Origin: an uncultured Verrucomicrobia subdivision 3 bacterium
GTDB lineage: Bacteria; Verrucomicrobiota; Verrucomicrobiia; Limisphaerales; UBA11358
Length of the DNA: 64,000 bases
Assembly (NCBI GenBank): GCA_903850425.1
Contig: CAINLR010000011.1
Coordinates: 1 to 64,000, forward strand
Direction of reading: 5' to 3'
In this document: positions 50,930-61,100 of the stretch, piece by piece
Layout of the letters: each line of letters begins with the position of its first letter
How positions within the stretch are numbered: position 1 is the stretch's first letter
The notes under the pieces: generated by a model
The model's input: only the letters and a program-made list of their open reading frames with translations
Told to the model about the DNA's origin: nothing
The model's database searches: none
Program-made: the position numbers and the translations under genes

Positions 50930-52882
50930 TTAGAAGGAAAGGTAAGTATAAGCCTTCAGCCCGCGCTCGTAATCATCCAGCAGACGCATGGCTTCGCTGG
51001 GTTTCATGCGGTCGGACTTGATGGCCTCGTCCATTTGCGCCTTCATCTTGCGCTTGAGTTCGTTCTCATCGTATTGCACGGCGGCGAGCGAGTGGATGAT
51101 CGTGTCGCCCTCGATAACTTCCTCGATGTAATAGCCGGTCGGCTCGTCGGGTTCGAGGAAGACGTGGACTTCGTTGACGCGGCCGAAGAGATTATGCAGG
51201 TCGCCCATGATGTCCTGATACGCGCCCATCAGAAAAAACCCGATGTAATACGGCTCAAGCTGGCCGTTGCCGTTGGTGTTGAGCTCGTGCAGCGGCAGCG
51301 TGTCGCGCACGTCGCGCAGGTCAATGAACTTGTTGATCGCGCCGTCGGAATCGCAGGTGATGTCCACGAGCGTGGCCTCGCGCGTGGGCTTTTCGTTGAG
51401 CCGGCCAATCGGCATGATGGGAAACAACTGGCCGAGCGCCCAGTGATCCAGCAGCGATTGGAACACGGAAAAATTGCAGAGATACTGGTCGGCCAGCGTA
51501 TCTTCGAGCTTCTGAATTTCATCCGGGATGTAGGCCTGGCCCTTGAAACTGGTCACGACTTCGCGGCTGATTTCCCAATACAGATTTTCAATCTTCGCCT
51601 TGTCCGGCAGATCGAGCAGGCCGAGCGCGAACATTTGCTGCGCATCTTCCTTGCGCTCCTGCGCGTCGTGACAGGCTTCCAGCTTGTTGAGCTTGGTGAG
51701 ATTTTTTTTGATGTCGAGCAGCTCGCGGACGAGCGCGTGTTCGTTGTCACCGTATTTTAGAAAATCGCCCGGCCGGATTTTTTCAATGGCGCCAAACACT
51801 TCGACGACAAGCACGCTGTGATGCGCGACGATGGCGCGGCCGCTTTCGCTGACGATATTCGGATGCGGCACCTTCTCGGCGTTGCACACGTCACCGATGT
51901 AATAAACGATGTCGTTGGTGTATTCCTGCAACGTGTAATTCGTCGAAGAATCAAACGCGCTGCGCGAGCCGTCGTAATCCACGCCGAGACCGCCGCCGAC
52001 ATCCATGAATTCAATCGCGAAACCCATCTTGTGCAGCTTCGCGTAAAACCGCGCGGCTTCCTGCACGGCTTTTTTCACCGTCAAAATATCCGGCACCTGC
52101 GAGCCGATGTGGAAATGCAGCAGCTTCAAACAGTGGCCGAGATTTTCCGCGCACAACATTTCCGTCGCCGCCAAAAGTTCCGCCGTGCTCAAACCGAACT
52201 TCGCATTTTCGCCGCCGCTCTCCGCCCACTTGCCTGCGCCTTTGCTCAGCAACCGCGCGCGGATGCCAACCTGCGGCTCGACGCCGAGCTGCTTCGAAAT
52301 GGAAATAATCTGCTTCAGCTCCTCCAGCTTCTCGACGACCATGATGACTTTCTTGCCGAGCTTGATGCCGAGCAGCGCCATCTTGATGAACTCCGCGTCC
52401 TTGTAGCCATTGCAGATAATCAAACTGCCCATTTGATTTTGCAGCGCGAGGCCGGCGAACAATTCCGGCTTGCTGCCGACTTCGAGGCCAAAGTCAAACG
52501 GCTTGCCCGCATCCAAAATTTCTTCCACCACTTCGCGCAACTGGTTCACCTTGATCGGAAACACGCCGCGATACTTGCCTTGAAAATTGAATTCGGTGAT
52601 GGAGCTTTGAAATGCTTTGTTAATCGCCTCGACGCGGTGCCGCAAAATATCTTGAAAGCGGATGAGCAGCGGAAATTTCAAGCCGCGACCTTTCGCCTCC
52701 TCGATCACATCGGTGAGATCCACAGCCACGCCCGTTTCCGGCAGCGGTGTGGCCACGACGTGTCCGGCGTCGTTGATGTCATAATATTTCGCGCCCCAGC
52801 GCTGGATATTGTAAAGCGTGCGGGCGGCTTCGATATTCCACGGCGGCGTGGCGGCGGCGGATGCGTCGGTAAATTGGCTCAT
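50930..52882 (-). CDS. speA: Biosynthetic arginine decarboxylase
   Basis: A 650-residue PLP enzyme making agmatine, the first step of polyamine synthesis by that route. Normal length. WNIEAARTLYNIQRWGAKYYDIN opens the family; FQGKYRGVFPIKVNQLREVVEEI contains the PLP lysine; HFHIGSQVPDI, FMDVGGGLGVDYDGS and VSESGRAIVAHHSVLV are the barrel motifs; DLTCDSDG is represented by DITCDSDGAIN, the substrate-binding Cys-Asp. Monocistronic and convergent with GH92. Confidence 0.97.
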   Translation of the reverse strand: MSQFTDASAAATPPWNIEAARTLYNIQRWGAKYYDINDAGHVVATPLPETGVAVDLTDVIEEAKGRGLKFPLLIRFQDILRHRVEAINKAFQSSITEFNFQGKYRGVFPIKVNQLREVVEEILDAGKPFDFGLEVGSKPELFAGLALQNQMGSLIICNGYKDAEFIKMALLGIKLGKKVIMVVEKLEELKQIISISKQLGVEPQVGIRARLLSKGAGKWAESGGENAKFGLSTAELLAATEMLCAENLGHCLKLLHFHIGSQVPDILTVKKAVQEAARFYAKLHKMGFAIEFMDVGGGLGVDYDGSRSAFDSSTNYTLQEYTNDIVYYIGDVCNAEKVPHPNIVSESGRAIVAHHSVLVVEVFGAIEKIRPGDFLKYGDNEHALVRELLDIKKNLTKLNKLEACHDAQERKEDAQQMFALGLLDLPDKAKIENLYWEISREVVTSFKGQAYIPDEIQKLEDTLADQYLCNFSVFQSLLDHWALGQLFPIMPIGRLNEKPTREATLVDITCDSDGAINKFIDLRDVRDTLPLHELNTNGNGQLEPYYIGFFLMGAYQDIMGDLHNLFGRVNEVHVFLEPDEPTGYYIEEVIEGDTIIHSLAAVQYDENELKRKMKAQMDEAIKSDRMKPSEAMRLLDDYERGLKAYTYLSF

Positions 52883-53310
52883 CTCAATAATGGTTCTACC
52901 CGCGAACTATAAAAAGCCTGCCGCAGAAATCAACAGGCACGTTGAAATAATTCAGTGAAGCCAGCGGACCGCTGAACGGCCTGGCGGCACCACGGCGGCG
53001 AAATTTCCAAAAAATGATGCGATCCAACCACGCTGCACGCGGTGAAAGCACGCAGTTCATCGCACTATCACAATTTCGTTCCTGCATCGGAACCAAGGCG
53101 CGCGGCATGTTCCGATCCTGTAACGGAACGCCGGAGCAATTGCTTCTGCCGATTTTCGAATCAGCCAATTGGTCTGTAAAAGCAATGGTTTCGTGAGGAT
53201 TCAGCCGGTTGGCATCAGCGTCGCTAAAGAGAGTCAACGCGTGAGTCGCCGGTGGCAGACACGGAACAACGGCTTGCGAAAAACCAAACATCACAACGAA
53301 AATAAAAACC
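52883..53310. other. Intergenic region with repeated GTTCC/GGAAC motifs
   Basis: No gene supported. CCTGCATCGGAAC (53081-53093) and CCTGTAACGGAAC (53117-53129) are direct repeats 36 bases apart, each with a GTTCC upstream that makes an inverted pair. AATCAGCCAATTGG (53159-53172) is shared with a perfect palindrome at 57957-57975. These could be control sites for the genes to the right. Confidence 0.45.
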
Positions 53311-53698
53311 ATGAAACTTCCATCTAACCTCCTCGCCCTCACCGTCGCCATGCGGCTTCATCGCCCAGCAATCCGTCCATGCCACGCAAACGGTCGTCGG
53401 TCCCACCGTCACGGTCGCGCCGGCGATCAGCGGCGCGGCACCGATGCGGCCCCCGGCTGAAGCAGGGGCACGTCACCAGCAGATGGTGAGACGGGTTTTC
53501 CCCCTGCTGGAAAGCGGCCTCATTCCCGGCGCCGTCTTCGCCCAATTGCGCTCCATGTCTGCTGACGATGTCCCGGACCAGGAACTCCACGGCGTCACTA
53601 ACTGGGCAGCGAACAAGTTGGCTTTGGCAAAGCTCGACCAGGCGGAACCAGCGATCACTGCCGAGAGTGCCAACGGGGGACAACAAGTTCTTCCTTGA
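53311..53698 (+). pseudogene. Frameshifted small secreted protein
   Basis: An ATG at 53311 begins a signal-like peptide MKLPSNLLALTVA, but the frame then becomes a basic nonsense peptide. One base later the reading continues in another frame as CGFIAQQSVHATQTVVGPTVTVAPAISGAAP and on through VRRVFPLLESGLIPGAVFAQLRSM to a stop at 53698. The simplest account is a single inserted base near 53350 (or an assembly error) in a gene for a secreted protein of about 129 residues. No family recognised. Confidence 0.45.
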
Positions 53699-53910
53699 TG
53701 CGACTATTCCTGACCGCACCGAGGCCGAGGTGATTTTGCCGGACAAAACCGATCAGGTGATAGCCGGCGCGCATCATTTCGAGTCGGCTTTCACACGATT
53801 TCCCTAGTGCCCATAGCGGAGCAAAGCAAATCGGCCCGACTGGAGTTCGCGAAAAATCAGTTCGTGATTTGCTCTGGACGCAAATGCAATTAATCTAAGA
53901 CAGCCAAGTC

Positions 53911-56900
53911 ATGCATGAGCCTGCAAAATTTTTTCTGTCCGCCGTTGTTTTGATGGCTTGTGGACTTGTGGCGACGGTAGGTGATGTTGTAACGAACCTT
54001 CCTGGCTTGCGCTGCCCGGAAACGGGCGAGGAAAAATTTTACCGCGACGTGCGGATCGAGGCGTTGGTTTGTTCCATCAGCCCGTCGAGTAAAGAGTTGG
54101 TGCTCGCAAATGATTCCGGTGGAGAGGTGGTGCGCGTGGATGCGGCTGCGCGAGTCAGGCCCGGTGACAATATTTTGCTCACGGCTGCGCACTGCCGCGT
54201 TCGGCAGGAAAGCTGGGGCGTGTCGCTGTCACCCTCGCCGCTGATTGACAATGACGGGCTGCACGGACCGGTGGAAAAATCCGCCAGCATTTTCTTGGAA
54301 TCGGGCCGCGTGCCGCTGCGTGTGGAATGGTTCAACGCGAGCCAGGGCAGCGCGCTGGAACTTTCCTGGCGCGTGCCCGGCGGCAAGCGTGAGAAAATTC
54401 CCGCCGCGAACCTGATGCGGCGCGACGGAAACGGTGTTTGGTCAAATGGCCTGCTCTGGCAGTGCTACGAAGGTTCATGGGCGGCATTGCCAGAATTTGC
54501 GAATTTGTCAGCGGCGGCTAACGGGACAGCGCCGGATTTCACACTGGATGTCGCCACGCGCCATGATTTTGTCGGTCTGGTCTTTGATGGTTTCTTGGAA
54601 GTGTCTCGCGGCGGCGAATACGAATTTTTCCTCAAATCCGATGACGGGGCGCAACTTTTTCTCGGAAACGCCGCGCTGAAGATTTCCGTCTTATCTCGAG
54701 GCGAACCGCCGGCGCCGTTGAGTGTGAAACCCGGCGCGGCCGGCGCGCAATTTCGCTGGGCGGAAGCGCGCGGCACCGTGCAGCAAATTTTGGAGCGCGA
54801 CGACGCCAAGGAAGTCATTTTAAGCACTGCCGATGGGCCGTTGCGCGTGCGGATTCCGGGCGTGGCTTCGCCGCCGGCACTTGCCCCGGAGACGCCGGTG
54901 GTCGTGCGCGGCGTCGCGCGCGATGCGTTTCGGACTGATGGCGCGCAAGGCTTTGGCATTTTGGAAGTGGCATCGGCGGCGGACCTGCGGGTGCAGTCCT
55001 TGGCGGGCGAAGGTTCTGATGTTTTGACCACCGCCGCCGATGTCGAGCGGCTTTCACGCGCGGAAGCGGAAGGCGGGCGGCGCGTGAAAATTCGCGGCGT
55101 CGTGACGTGTGACGCTCTGTGGCTGCATTACGGCAGCGTGCTCCATGACCGCACGCGCGGCATTTATTGTTCTTGGCCCATGACCAATGCCGAGACCGGA
55201 GAACTCCAACGCCGCCCGCGCTTCGGTGAATATTGGGAAATCACGGGCGTCACCGAGTCGGGAAGCTTCGCGCCGGATGTGCGGGCAAGCCGGATGTCGT
55301 GCCTCGGCGAGGGACAGCTTCCGGCACCGGTGTTGCCGACGTGGGACCAGTTGTTGAACGGCTCGCTGGACGCGCAGTGTGTCGAGTTACAAGGCATCAT
55401 CACGGGCGCGGATACGAACGGCGTAGTTCTGCTGACGCACGGAGGAAAAATTCGCGTCAACCTGACCCCGCCGTCGGGCTTGCAGTTGCAGTCCAAGAAA
55501 AATGCGCTCGTTCGGCTGCGCGGTTGCCTTCTCGCGATCTGGGATGCGAGCTCGCACCAAGTCAAACTCGGTGAAATCTGGTTGGGCAACGCCACGGCGG
55601 CCTTCGATCCGCTGCAGCCCGCCGACCCGTTCGACGCGCCGCGAAAAAGCGTGGAAGATTTGCTGCGGTTTGACGTTTCGGCCAGTTCGTTGCAGCGCGT
55701 GAAAATCGCCGGCCAAATCACCGAAAGACGCGGCGAGGAAATTTTCATGCTGGACGGCCAGCGCGGATTGCGGTTTGTGCCGCGTGATTCGGCGAATGTG
55801 CAATCCGGTGAATTCGTCGAGGTTTCGGGTTTTCCCGAACTCGACGGCCCGTCGCCGGTTTTGCACGAGGCTGTGGTGCGGCACACGGGATTCGGTCCGC
55901 TGCCCGAGCCGGTGCCGCTGAAACCGGACGAGCTGTTCCGTCCGCAGAACGACGGCCAGTATGTGCGGCTGGAAGCGATTTATAACGGCGCGCGGGCGGC
56001 GGCGGGCAAACCGCTCTTGGATTTGCAGGCGGGCGGAAATTTTTTTTCCGCGCGCTTGCGGGTGCGGCCCGCCGCGCTGCCGAAAATTGAGCCAGGCAGC
56101 CGGGTCGAGGTCACCGGCTTGTTTGCGGCCCTGTCGGCGCCGCATCGCAGCCCAGGCCAGCATTTGGGGTCGTTCGAGATTTTGTTGTCGTCACCCGCCT
56201 CCGTGCGGGTCCTTGCCACTCCGCCGTGGTGGACGTTACAGCGGCTGCTGGCGCTGACCGGCGCGCTGTTCGCGGTTTTGATTCTGGCCGCGCTGTGGAT
56301 CACGCAACTGCGGCACCGCGTGGAGGAGCGCACGGAACAGTTGCGACACGAAATTTCGGAACGCGAGCGCGCCGAGCAGTTGCGCATCGTCCAGGAGGAG
56401 CGCACGCGCATCGCGCAGGATTTGCACGATGACCTTGGCTCCAGCCTCACGGAAATCAGCGTGCTCGCCAGCGCGGGTCAGCGCGGGCCGGAAGCCACTG
56501 CGACCTCGCACGGAGTGTTTGAGGCCATTAGCGAGAAATCGCGCCGGCTGGTGTCCTCGCTCGACGCGATTGTGTGGGCCATTGATCCCAAGGAAAACAC
56601 GCTGCAATCGCTCGCGGACTACCTGGCCGGTTATGTCGAAAATTATCTTTCCACGAACGGCATTACCTGCCGTTTCAAGATGCCGGAGGAACTGCCTGCG
56701 GCTGTCGTGGAAGGAAGGGTGCGGCATGAATTGTTTTTGGTGGTGAAGGAAGCGCTGCACAACATCGTGCGCCACGCGCGCGCCACCGAAGTGGAATTTC
56801 ACTTGGACGTCACCGCGACCGGCATCGCAATCACGATTTGCGACCACGGCTGCGGCTTTGATGCCGCCGCGAAAAGCAGCGGGCACGGGTTGAAGAATTT

Positions 56901-57027
56901 CTCGAACCGGATGGCGCGGCTCGGCGGCGAATGCACGGTCAGTTCGCAAACCGGCGGCGGGACGACGGTGAAAATAAAATTGCCGCTGCCCGCGGCGAAT
57001 GAACCGAAACCCGGTGCCAGCCATTGA
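53911..57027 (+). CDS. PA14-containing sensor histidine kinase
   Basis: A 1,038-residue membrane kinase. After a signal peptide (to about residue 23), residues 115 to 165 look like the last half of a PA14 domain (ESGRVPLRVEWFNASQGSALELSW) and 185 to 255 like a PA14 domain (YEGSWAALPEF, RHDFVGLVFDGFLEV, GGEYEFFLKSDDGAQLFL). About 500 residues of OB-like strand repeats follow. The membrane helix follows PPWWTLQRL near 771. The kinase part is HisKA_3, RTRIAQDLHDDLGSS with His839, and HATPase with KEALHNIVRHARATE and CDHGCGFD. PA14 domains often bind carbohydrate, so a polysaccharide-derived ligand is likely (inference). Stop is followed 44 bases later by its regulator. Confidence 0.88.
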   Translation: MHEPAKFFLSAVVLMACGLVATVGDVVTNLPGLRCPETGEEKFYRDVRIEALVCSISPSSKELVLANDSGGEVVRVDAAARVRPGDNILLTAAHCRVRQESWGVSLSPSPLIDNDGLHGPVEKSASIFLESGRVPLRVEWFNASQGSALELSWRVPGGKREKIPAANLMRRDGNGVWSNGLLWQCYEGSWAALPEFANLSAAANGTAPDFTLDVATRHDFVGLVFDGFLEVSRGGEYEFFLKSDDGAQLFLGNAALKISVLSRGEPPAPLSVKPGAAGAQFRWAEARGTVQQILERDDAKEVILSTADGPLRVRIPGVASPPALAPETPVVVRGVARDAFRTDGAQGFGILEVASAADLRVQSLAGEGSDVLTTAADVERLSRAEAEGGRRVKIRGVVTCDALWLHYGSVLHDRTRGIYCSWPMTNAETGELQRRPRFGEYWEITGVTESGSFAPDVRASRMSCLGEGQLPAPVLPTWDQLLNGSLDAQCVELQGIITGADTNGVVLLTHGGKIRVNLTPPSGLQLQSKKNALVRLRGCLLAIWDASSHQVKLGEIWLGNATAAFDPLQPADPFDAPRKSVEDLLRFDVSASSLQRVKIAGQITERRGEEIFMLDGQRGLRFVPRDSANVQSGEFVEVSGFPELDGPSPVLHEAVVRHTGFGPLPEPVPLKPDELFRPQNDGQYVRLEAIYNGARAAAGKPLLDLQAGGNFFSARLRVRPAALPKIEPGSRVEVTGLFAALSAPHRSPGQHLGSFEILLSSPASVRVLATPPWWTLQRLLALTGALFAVLILAALWITQLRHRVEERTEQLRHEISERERAEQLRIVQEERTRIAQDLHDDLGSSLTEISVLASAGQRGPEATATSHGVFEAISEKSRRLVSSLDAIVWAIDPKENTLQSLADYLAGYVENYLSTNGITCRFKMPEELPAAVVEGRVRHELFLVVKEALHNIVRHARATEVEFHLDVTATGIAITICDHGCGFDAAAKSSGHGLKNFSNRMARLGGECTVSSQTGGGTTVKIKLPLPAANEPKPGASH

Positions 57028-57045
57028 ATCAGCCGAATGGCGGAT
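57027..57045. promoter_or_regulatory. Imperfect copy of the AATCAGCC palindrome
   Basis: AATCAGCCGAATGGCGGAT matches the perfect palindrome at 57957-57975 at 16 of 19 positions and lies between the kinase stop and the regulator start. Possibly a binding site of that regulator. Confidence 0.35.
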
Positions 57046-57071
57046 GGCGTGGCGCAATTTTTTTTGAGAGC

Positions 57072-57782
57072 ATGAAAAAACACATGGCTGTGGCTACTTC
57101 CAAAGCTTCGGAAAGTTTGATGACCGCGGTCGCGGTCGTTGAAGACAACGCCACGTTTCGTTCGTTTCTGGCGGATTTGATCAACCACACGCGCGGACAC
57201 CGCGTCGTTTGCACGTGCGGTTCGGCGGAAGAGGCGCTGGCGCAAATTCCCAAACACCGCCCGGACGTGGTGCTGATGGACATTCATTTGCCCGGCGAGA
57301 GCGGCATTGTTTGCACCGCGCGCCTGCGGGAAGCACTTCCGCAAACGCAGGTCATCATGCTGACGGTTTACAAGGACATCAAAATGATTTTTGAAGCGCT
57401 CAAGGCTGGGGCGTGCGGATATTTGCTCAAGCGCTCGAAGGAATCGGAAATTTTGGAAGCCATTGCCGAGGTGCGAGAAGGTGGTGCGCCCATGACCGGC
57501 GAAATTGCGCGGCTGCTCGTCCGCTCGTTCCGCGAACCGGCAAGCGCCAAGGCCGACAATGCGAATCTCTCCGCGCGCGAAAACGAAATTCTGGCCCAGC
57601 TTGCCGAGGGACTTTCCAACAAGGAAATCGCGGCGCGGCTATGCATCAGCGTGAGCACGGTGCGCTCGCATTTGCTGCACATTTACGAAAAGCTGCACGT
57701 CCGTGGACGCACCGAGGCCGCGGCCAAATTCTTGCGTGCCCGTCCCGCCGAGTCGCCCGCCCAGGCGGCGTTGCAGCATTAG
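57072..57782 (+). CDS. NarL/FixJ-family response regulator
   Basis: A 236-residue regulator from ATG 57072 (57084 is an alternative; a frame from 57024 overlaps the kinase stop). Receiver: VVEDN acidic pair, Asp70 in VVLMDIHLPGESG, Thr in IMLTVYKD, Lys in GYLLKR. HTH: LSARENEILAQLAEGLSNKEIAARLCISVSTVRSHLLHIYEKLHV in separate blocks, a complete LuxR-type domain. Partner of the PA14 kinase. The next genes are the repeat surface protein and the GH74 gene, its likely targets. Confidence 0.9.
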   Translation: MKKHMAVATSKASESLMTAVAVVEDNATFRSFLADLINHTRGHRVVCTCGSAEEALAQIPKHRPDVVLMDIHLPGESGIVCTARLREALPQTQVIMLTVYKDIKMIFEALKAGACGYLLKRSKESEILEAIAEVREGGAPMTGEIARLLVRSFREPASAKADNANLSARENEILAQLAEGLSNKEIAARLCISVSTVRSHLLHIYEKLHVRGRTEAAAKFLRARPAESPAQAALQH

Positions 57783-58131
57783 CCCTGGATGGTGGCCAGC
57801 TTCTGCGATGGAGAGCGGGTTTTCAGCCCGCTTCAATGCGTGTTTGCCATGCCATTCAAAGCCGCTTGAACCCCCGTCTTTGTAAATAAGCTGGCCGGAT
57901 TCCAGTTGGACCGTCGCGTTCGAGGCCATCGTTGCTTAGGCGACGCCGAACCCCAAAATCAGCCAATTGGCTGATACCAGCGTTCTCCGGCTTATGGCAC
58001 GATTTGGTTGAAACCTAATCGTCAAACCGAAATGAACTCATTCATGCGACCATTCAAGTCGTCTCGCGCCGCAATCCTGATCCTTGTTTGAAACTCATCT
58101 CCAACCGCAACAAAAGAACCAATCCGACAAT
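57783..58131. other. Intergenic region upstream of the repeat surface protein
   Basis: Contains a short stem AGCGGG/CCCGCT (57814-57832) just past the regulator gene, and the perfect 18-base palindrome ATCAGCCAATTGGCTGAT at 57958-57975 about 155 bases before the next start. No gene is supported on either strand. Confidence 0.5.
57957..57975. promoter_or_regulatory. Perfect 18-base palindrome, candidate operator
   Basis: AATCAGCCAATTGGCTGAT; bases 57958-57975 read the same on both strands. Its left 14 bases recur exactly at 53159-53172. It lies upstream of the large repeat protein gene and near a NarL-type regulator, whose family binds short palindromes. Confidence 0.5.
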
Positions 58132-61100
58132 ATGAAAATAAAAATCAGTTTGACCAGCCTGTGGACGTGCGTTTTAAGCGCGGCCTCTGCGCTTGGCTTG
58201 ATCGCCAGTGCCAATGCCGCCAACATCAATATGACTGGTAGCGATGGCTTTGGTGCCACTTCGTTCAATGCCGGCCTCAACTGGGCGGGTGGCCTGGCTC
58301 CCACGGCTGGCAACAATTATTTCACTGCCGGCTTTCTGCTGCGAACGCCAACCACATCCGGCAATTTTACTTTTGCAGGTGATTCGTTGACGTTTCAACC
58401 GAACAGCACTGCTAACAGCACAGCGATGAATTTGAAAGGTAGCAGCCCTTCAACGATCACTATTAATAACTGCACGAATGCCGGAGGCGTTATCGGCAAC
58501 GGCAACGGTGGCGCTACTTACACGTTGGCTGGCAATATGTTCATTAGCGCACCGACGGCATTCGGGTTGGGCGGTGACGGCGGACGGTTTCTTATCATTG
58601 GTTCAGCCTTGAGCGGCAGCGCCGCGATTACCAACGGATTCGTTGGCAACGGCTTGGGAACGATAACCTACACCAATAACAACACGGCTTTCACCGGGCC
58701 GATGGTCACGATTTTAGCCTCTACCAACCGAGCGGCTTCTCAAGCTAACCTCGGCGGCAATCCGGCGAGCTTCAACGCGCAGCAATTCGTGCTAGATAGC
58801 GGCACATTTGTTCCTACAGCGAGTTTCGCGATGAATAACCCAAACAGCGGTGTAACCATTGGCGCGGGCGGCGGTAATTTCTATGTTGGCACCGGGATCA
58901 ACTTCACCAACGCCAATCCGCTGGCCGGCCCAGGCACGCTGACCAAGAGCGGCGCAGGCACCATGGTGCAAAATGGGTCCGGTGCTAGTTTCACTGGAAA
59001 TGCGGTCATCAGCGCCGGCACACTTGCGATTGGCGCAAGCGGGTCGCTTTCCGGTTCGCCGGTCATCAATGTGGGTGGTGGTGCGGTCCTTGATGTCACC
59101 GCTGGCGGGTTGACGATGAGTGCAAATCAGCAGTTGATCGGCACTGGCACCATCAATGGCAACGTCACGGATGCTTCCGGCAGCACCATCAACGCGGCTG
59201 GTTCCTCCACGGTTGGCAATTTGACCTTCAGCAATAATCTCACGCTGGTCAATGGCGGCAATATCGTCGTGGACTTCGCTGCGGCCACCAATGATGTGAT
59301 CGTAGTTAATGGCGACCTTTCGCCCAGCGGCATCACCTATGTCAGCGTTGGTTCGGCTCCGCCCGGAGGGTTTGTGAACGGCACAAGCTACACCGTCATG
59401 AAAGTCAACGGCACGCTTGGCGGCACGGCGGCTAACTTCGCAGTGCCGGCGACGCTGCAGACGCGCCAGACCTTCCCGATTAGTTATGATGCGGTTAACA
59501 AACTGGTAAAATTAACGGTTGCAGGGAATCCTCCGGCAAATCTCGTCTGGCAGGGAGATGTGACCAATGGCGTCAACAATGCTTGGGACATCACGACTTC
59601 GCCGAATTGGCTGAATGGGGTCAACAGCGATGTGTATTATGATTTGGACGCGGTGGTATTCAACGACGCCGGAACGAATCAATCGGGCACCATCAATCAG
59701 CCCACTCTGGATGTTGTGGTAAATCCCAAGTCGGTCACCTTCAATGCGACCAACGATTACACCTTCGCTTCACCGACCGGCCTGGGTGCCATTGCCGGCA
59801 CCGCTAGTTTGACCAAGACCAATACCGGAACTGTTTCCATTCAGACGACCAACACTTACAACGGCGGCACGCTCATTAAAGGTGGCATTCTCCAAGCCTA
59901 CTCTGGCAGTGCGCTGGGAACCGGGAGCGTTACTGTGACGAACTCCGGCTCGTTGGATGTTTATGTCAATTCCGCCGGGACTGCGGTTTATAATCCGGCG
60001 CAAGCCCTGATTGTGAGCGGCACCGGCGTCGCCCCCAATATTGGTGCCATCTTCACGACCCATGGCATGGGCTGCGCGATTGGTTGCACGCCGTTTGGCA
60101 TCAAGTCGGTGCGGCTCGCCGGCAGCGTCGCGATGGGGGATGACGGCGCCACCTGGCAGATCGGTCTGGACGGCAACGCCAATGGCGGGGCCAACGTGGG
60201 TTCCATTGACGGCAAAGGCTTCAGTCTGACGAAAGTGGGCAACAATACGCTGGTGATCGAAGCGACCAATGTTTCGGCGTTGTCACAATTTGTCCTGGCT
60301 GGCGGCGGCGTTGAGCTTGCCAATACGGCCAATAATCCGTTTGGCAGTTCGGCCACACTGGTCATTTCCAACGGCACGTGGATCAATTCCTGGGACAATT
60401 ACGCGAATAGCGGCATCAACTTGGCGAATCCGATGGTCATCGGTGCCGGTGGCGGCCAATTGTGGAACACCCATGGGTTGTATTACAATCATGCCTGCTA
60501 CAATACTTACAGTGGCAATGTGACTTTAAGTCCGGATACAAATGTCAACAGCGGATTGACCATTTACAACACGGCGTTCTTTGGCGGCGCTCCGAACAAC
60601 CTGGCCACGTGGGGCACGATGACCTTCAGCGGAATAATTTCGGGCACGAACAACGTTGTTTGTGTCGGTCCGCAGTTCCAAAGAGGCGGTGGCAACAACA
60701 ATGCCTATGCCAACAATCCGGTCAATTTCACGGGCAACAACACATACAGCGGGCTGACGATCGTAAGTAATTATGTGGTGCTCAACACGACCACCTACAA
60801 CCAAAGTGGCGGCACCTACGACATCGTTGACTTCGGCGATTTGGATGTCATTCCTGTCAACGGGCGCCCGACGTTGCCGATGGCAAGCCTGCTGGCGGAT
60901 GTGCAGTTGTTGGGGCCGCCGAGCATCGGATTCAGCCGGTTGACGGCCATGCCAACCAGCCCGGTGATTTATGCCACGAATTTCACCATCACTTCGAGCT
61001 GCGACATTGTTCCGCCAAAATCAGGTTATAGTGTGGGACAGTTTCCGTTGATTAAATATGAAGGCGTCATTGGCGGCGCAGGCTTCGCTGGCCTGTCAAT

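Noticed and set aside
52896-53351. Minus-strand frame of 151 codons beyond speA
   Set aside because: Covers an intergenic region with repeats; no ribosome site, no family pattern, and it overlaps the repeated GGAAC motifs.
57639-57929. Minus-strand frame of 96 codons after the second response regulator
   Set aside because: Half of it is antisense to the regulator; the remainder has no recognisable domain.
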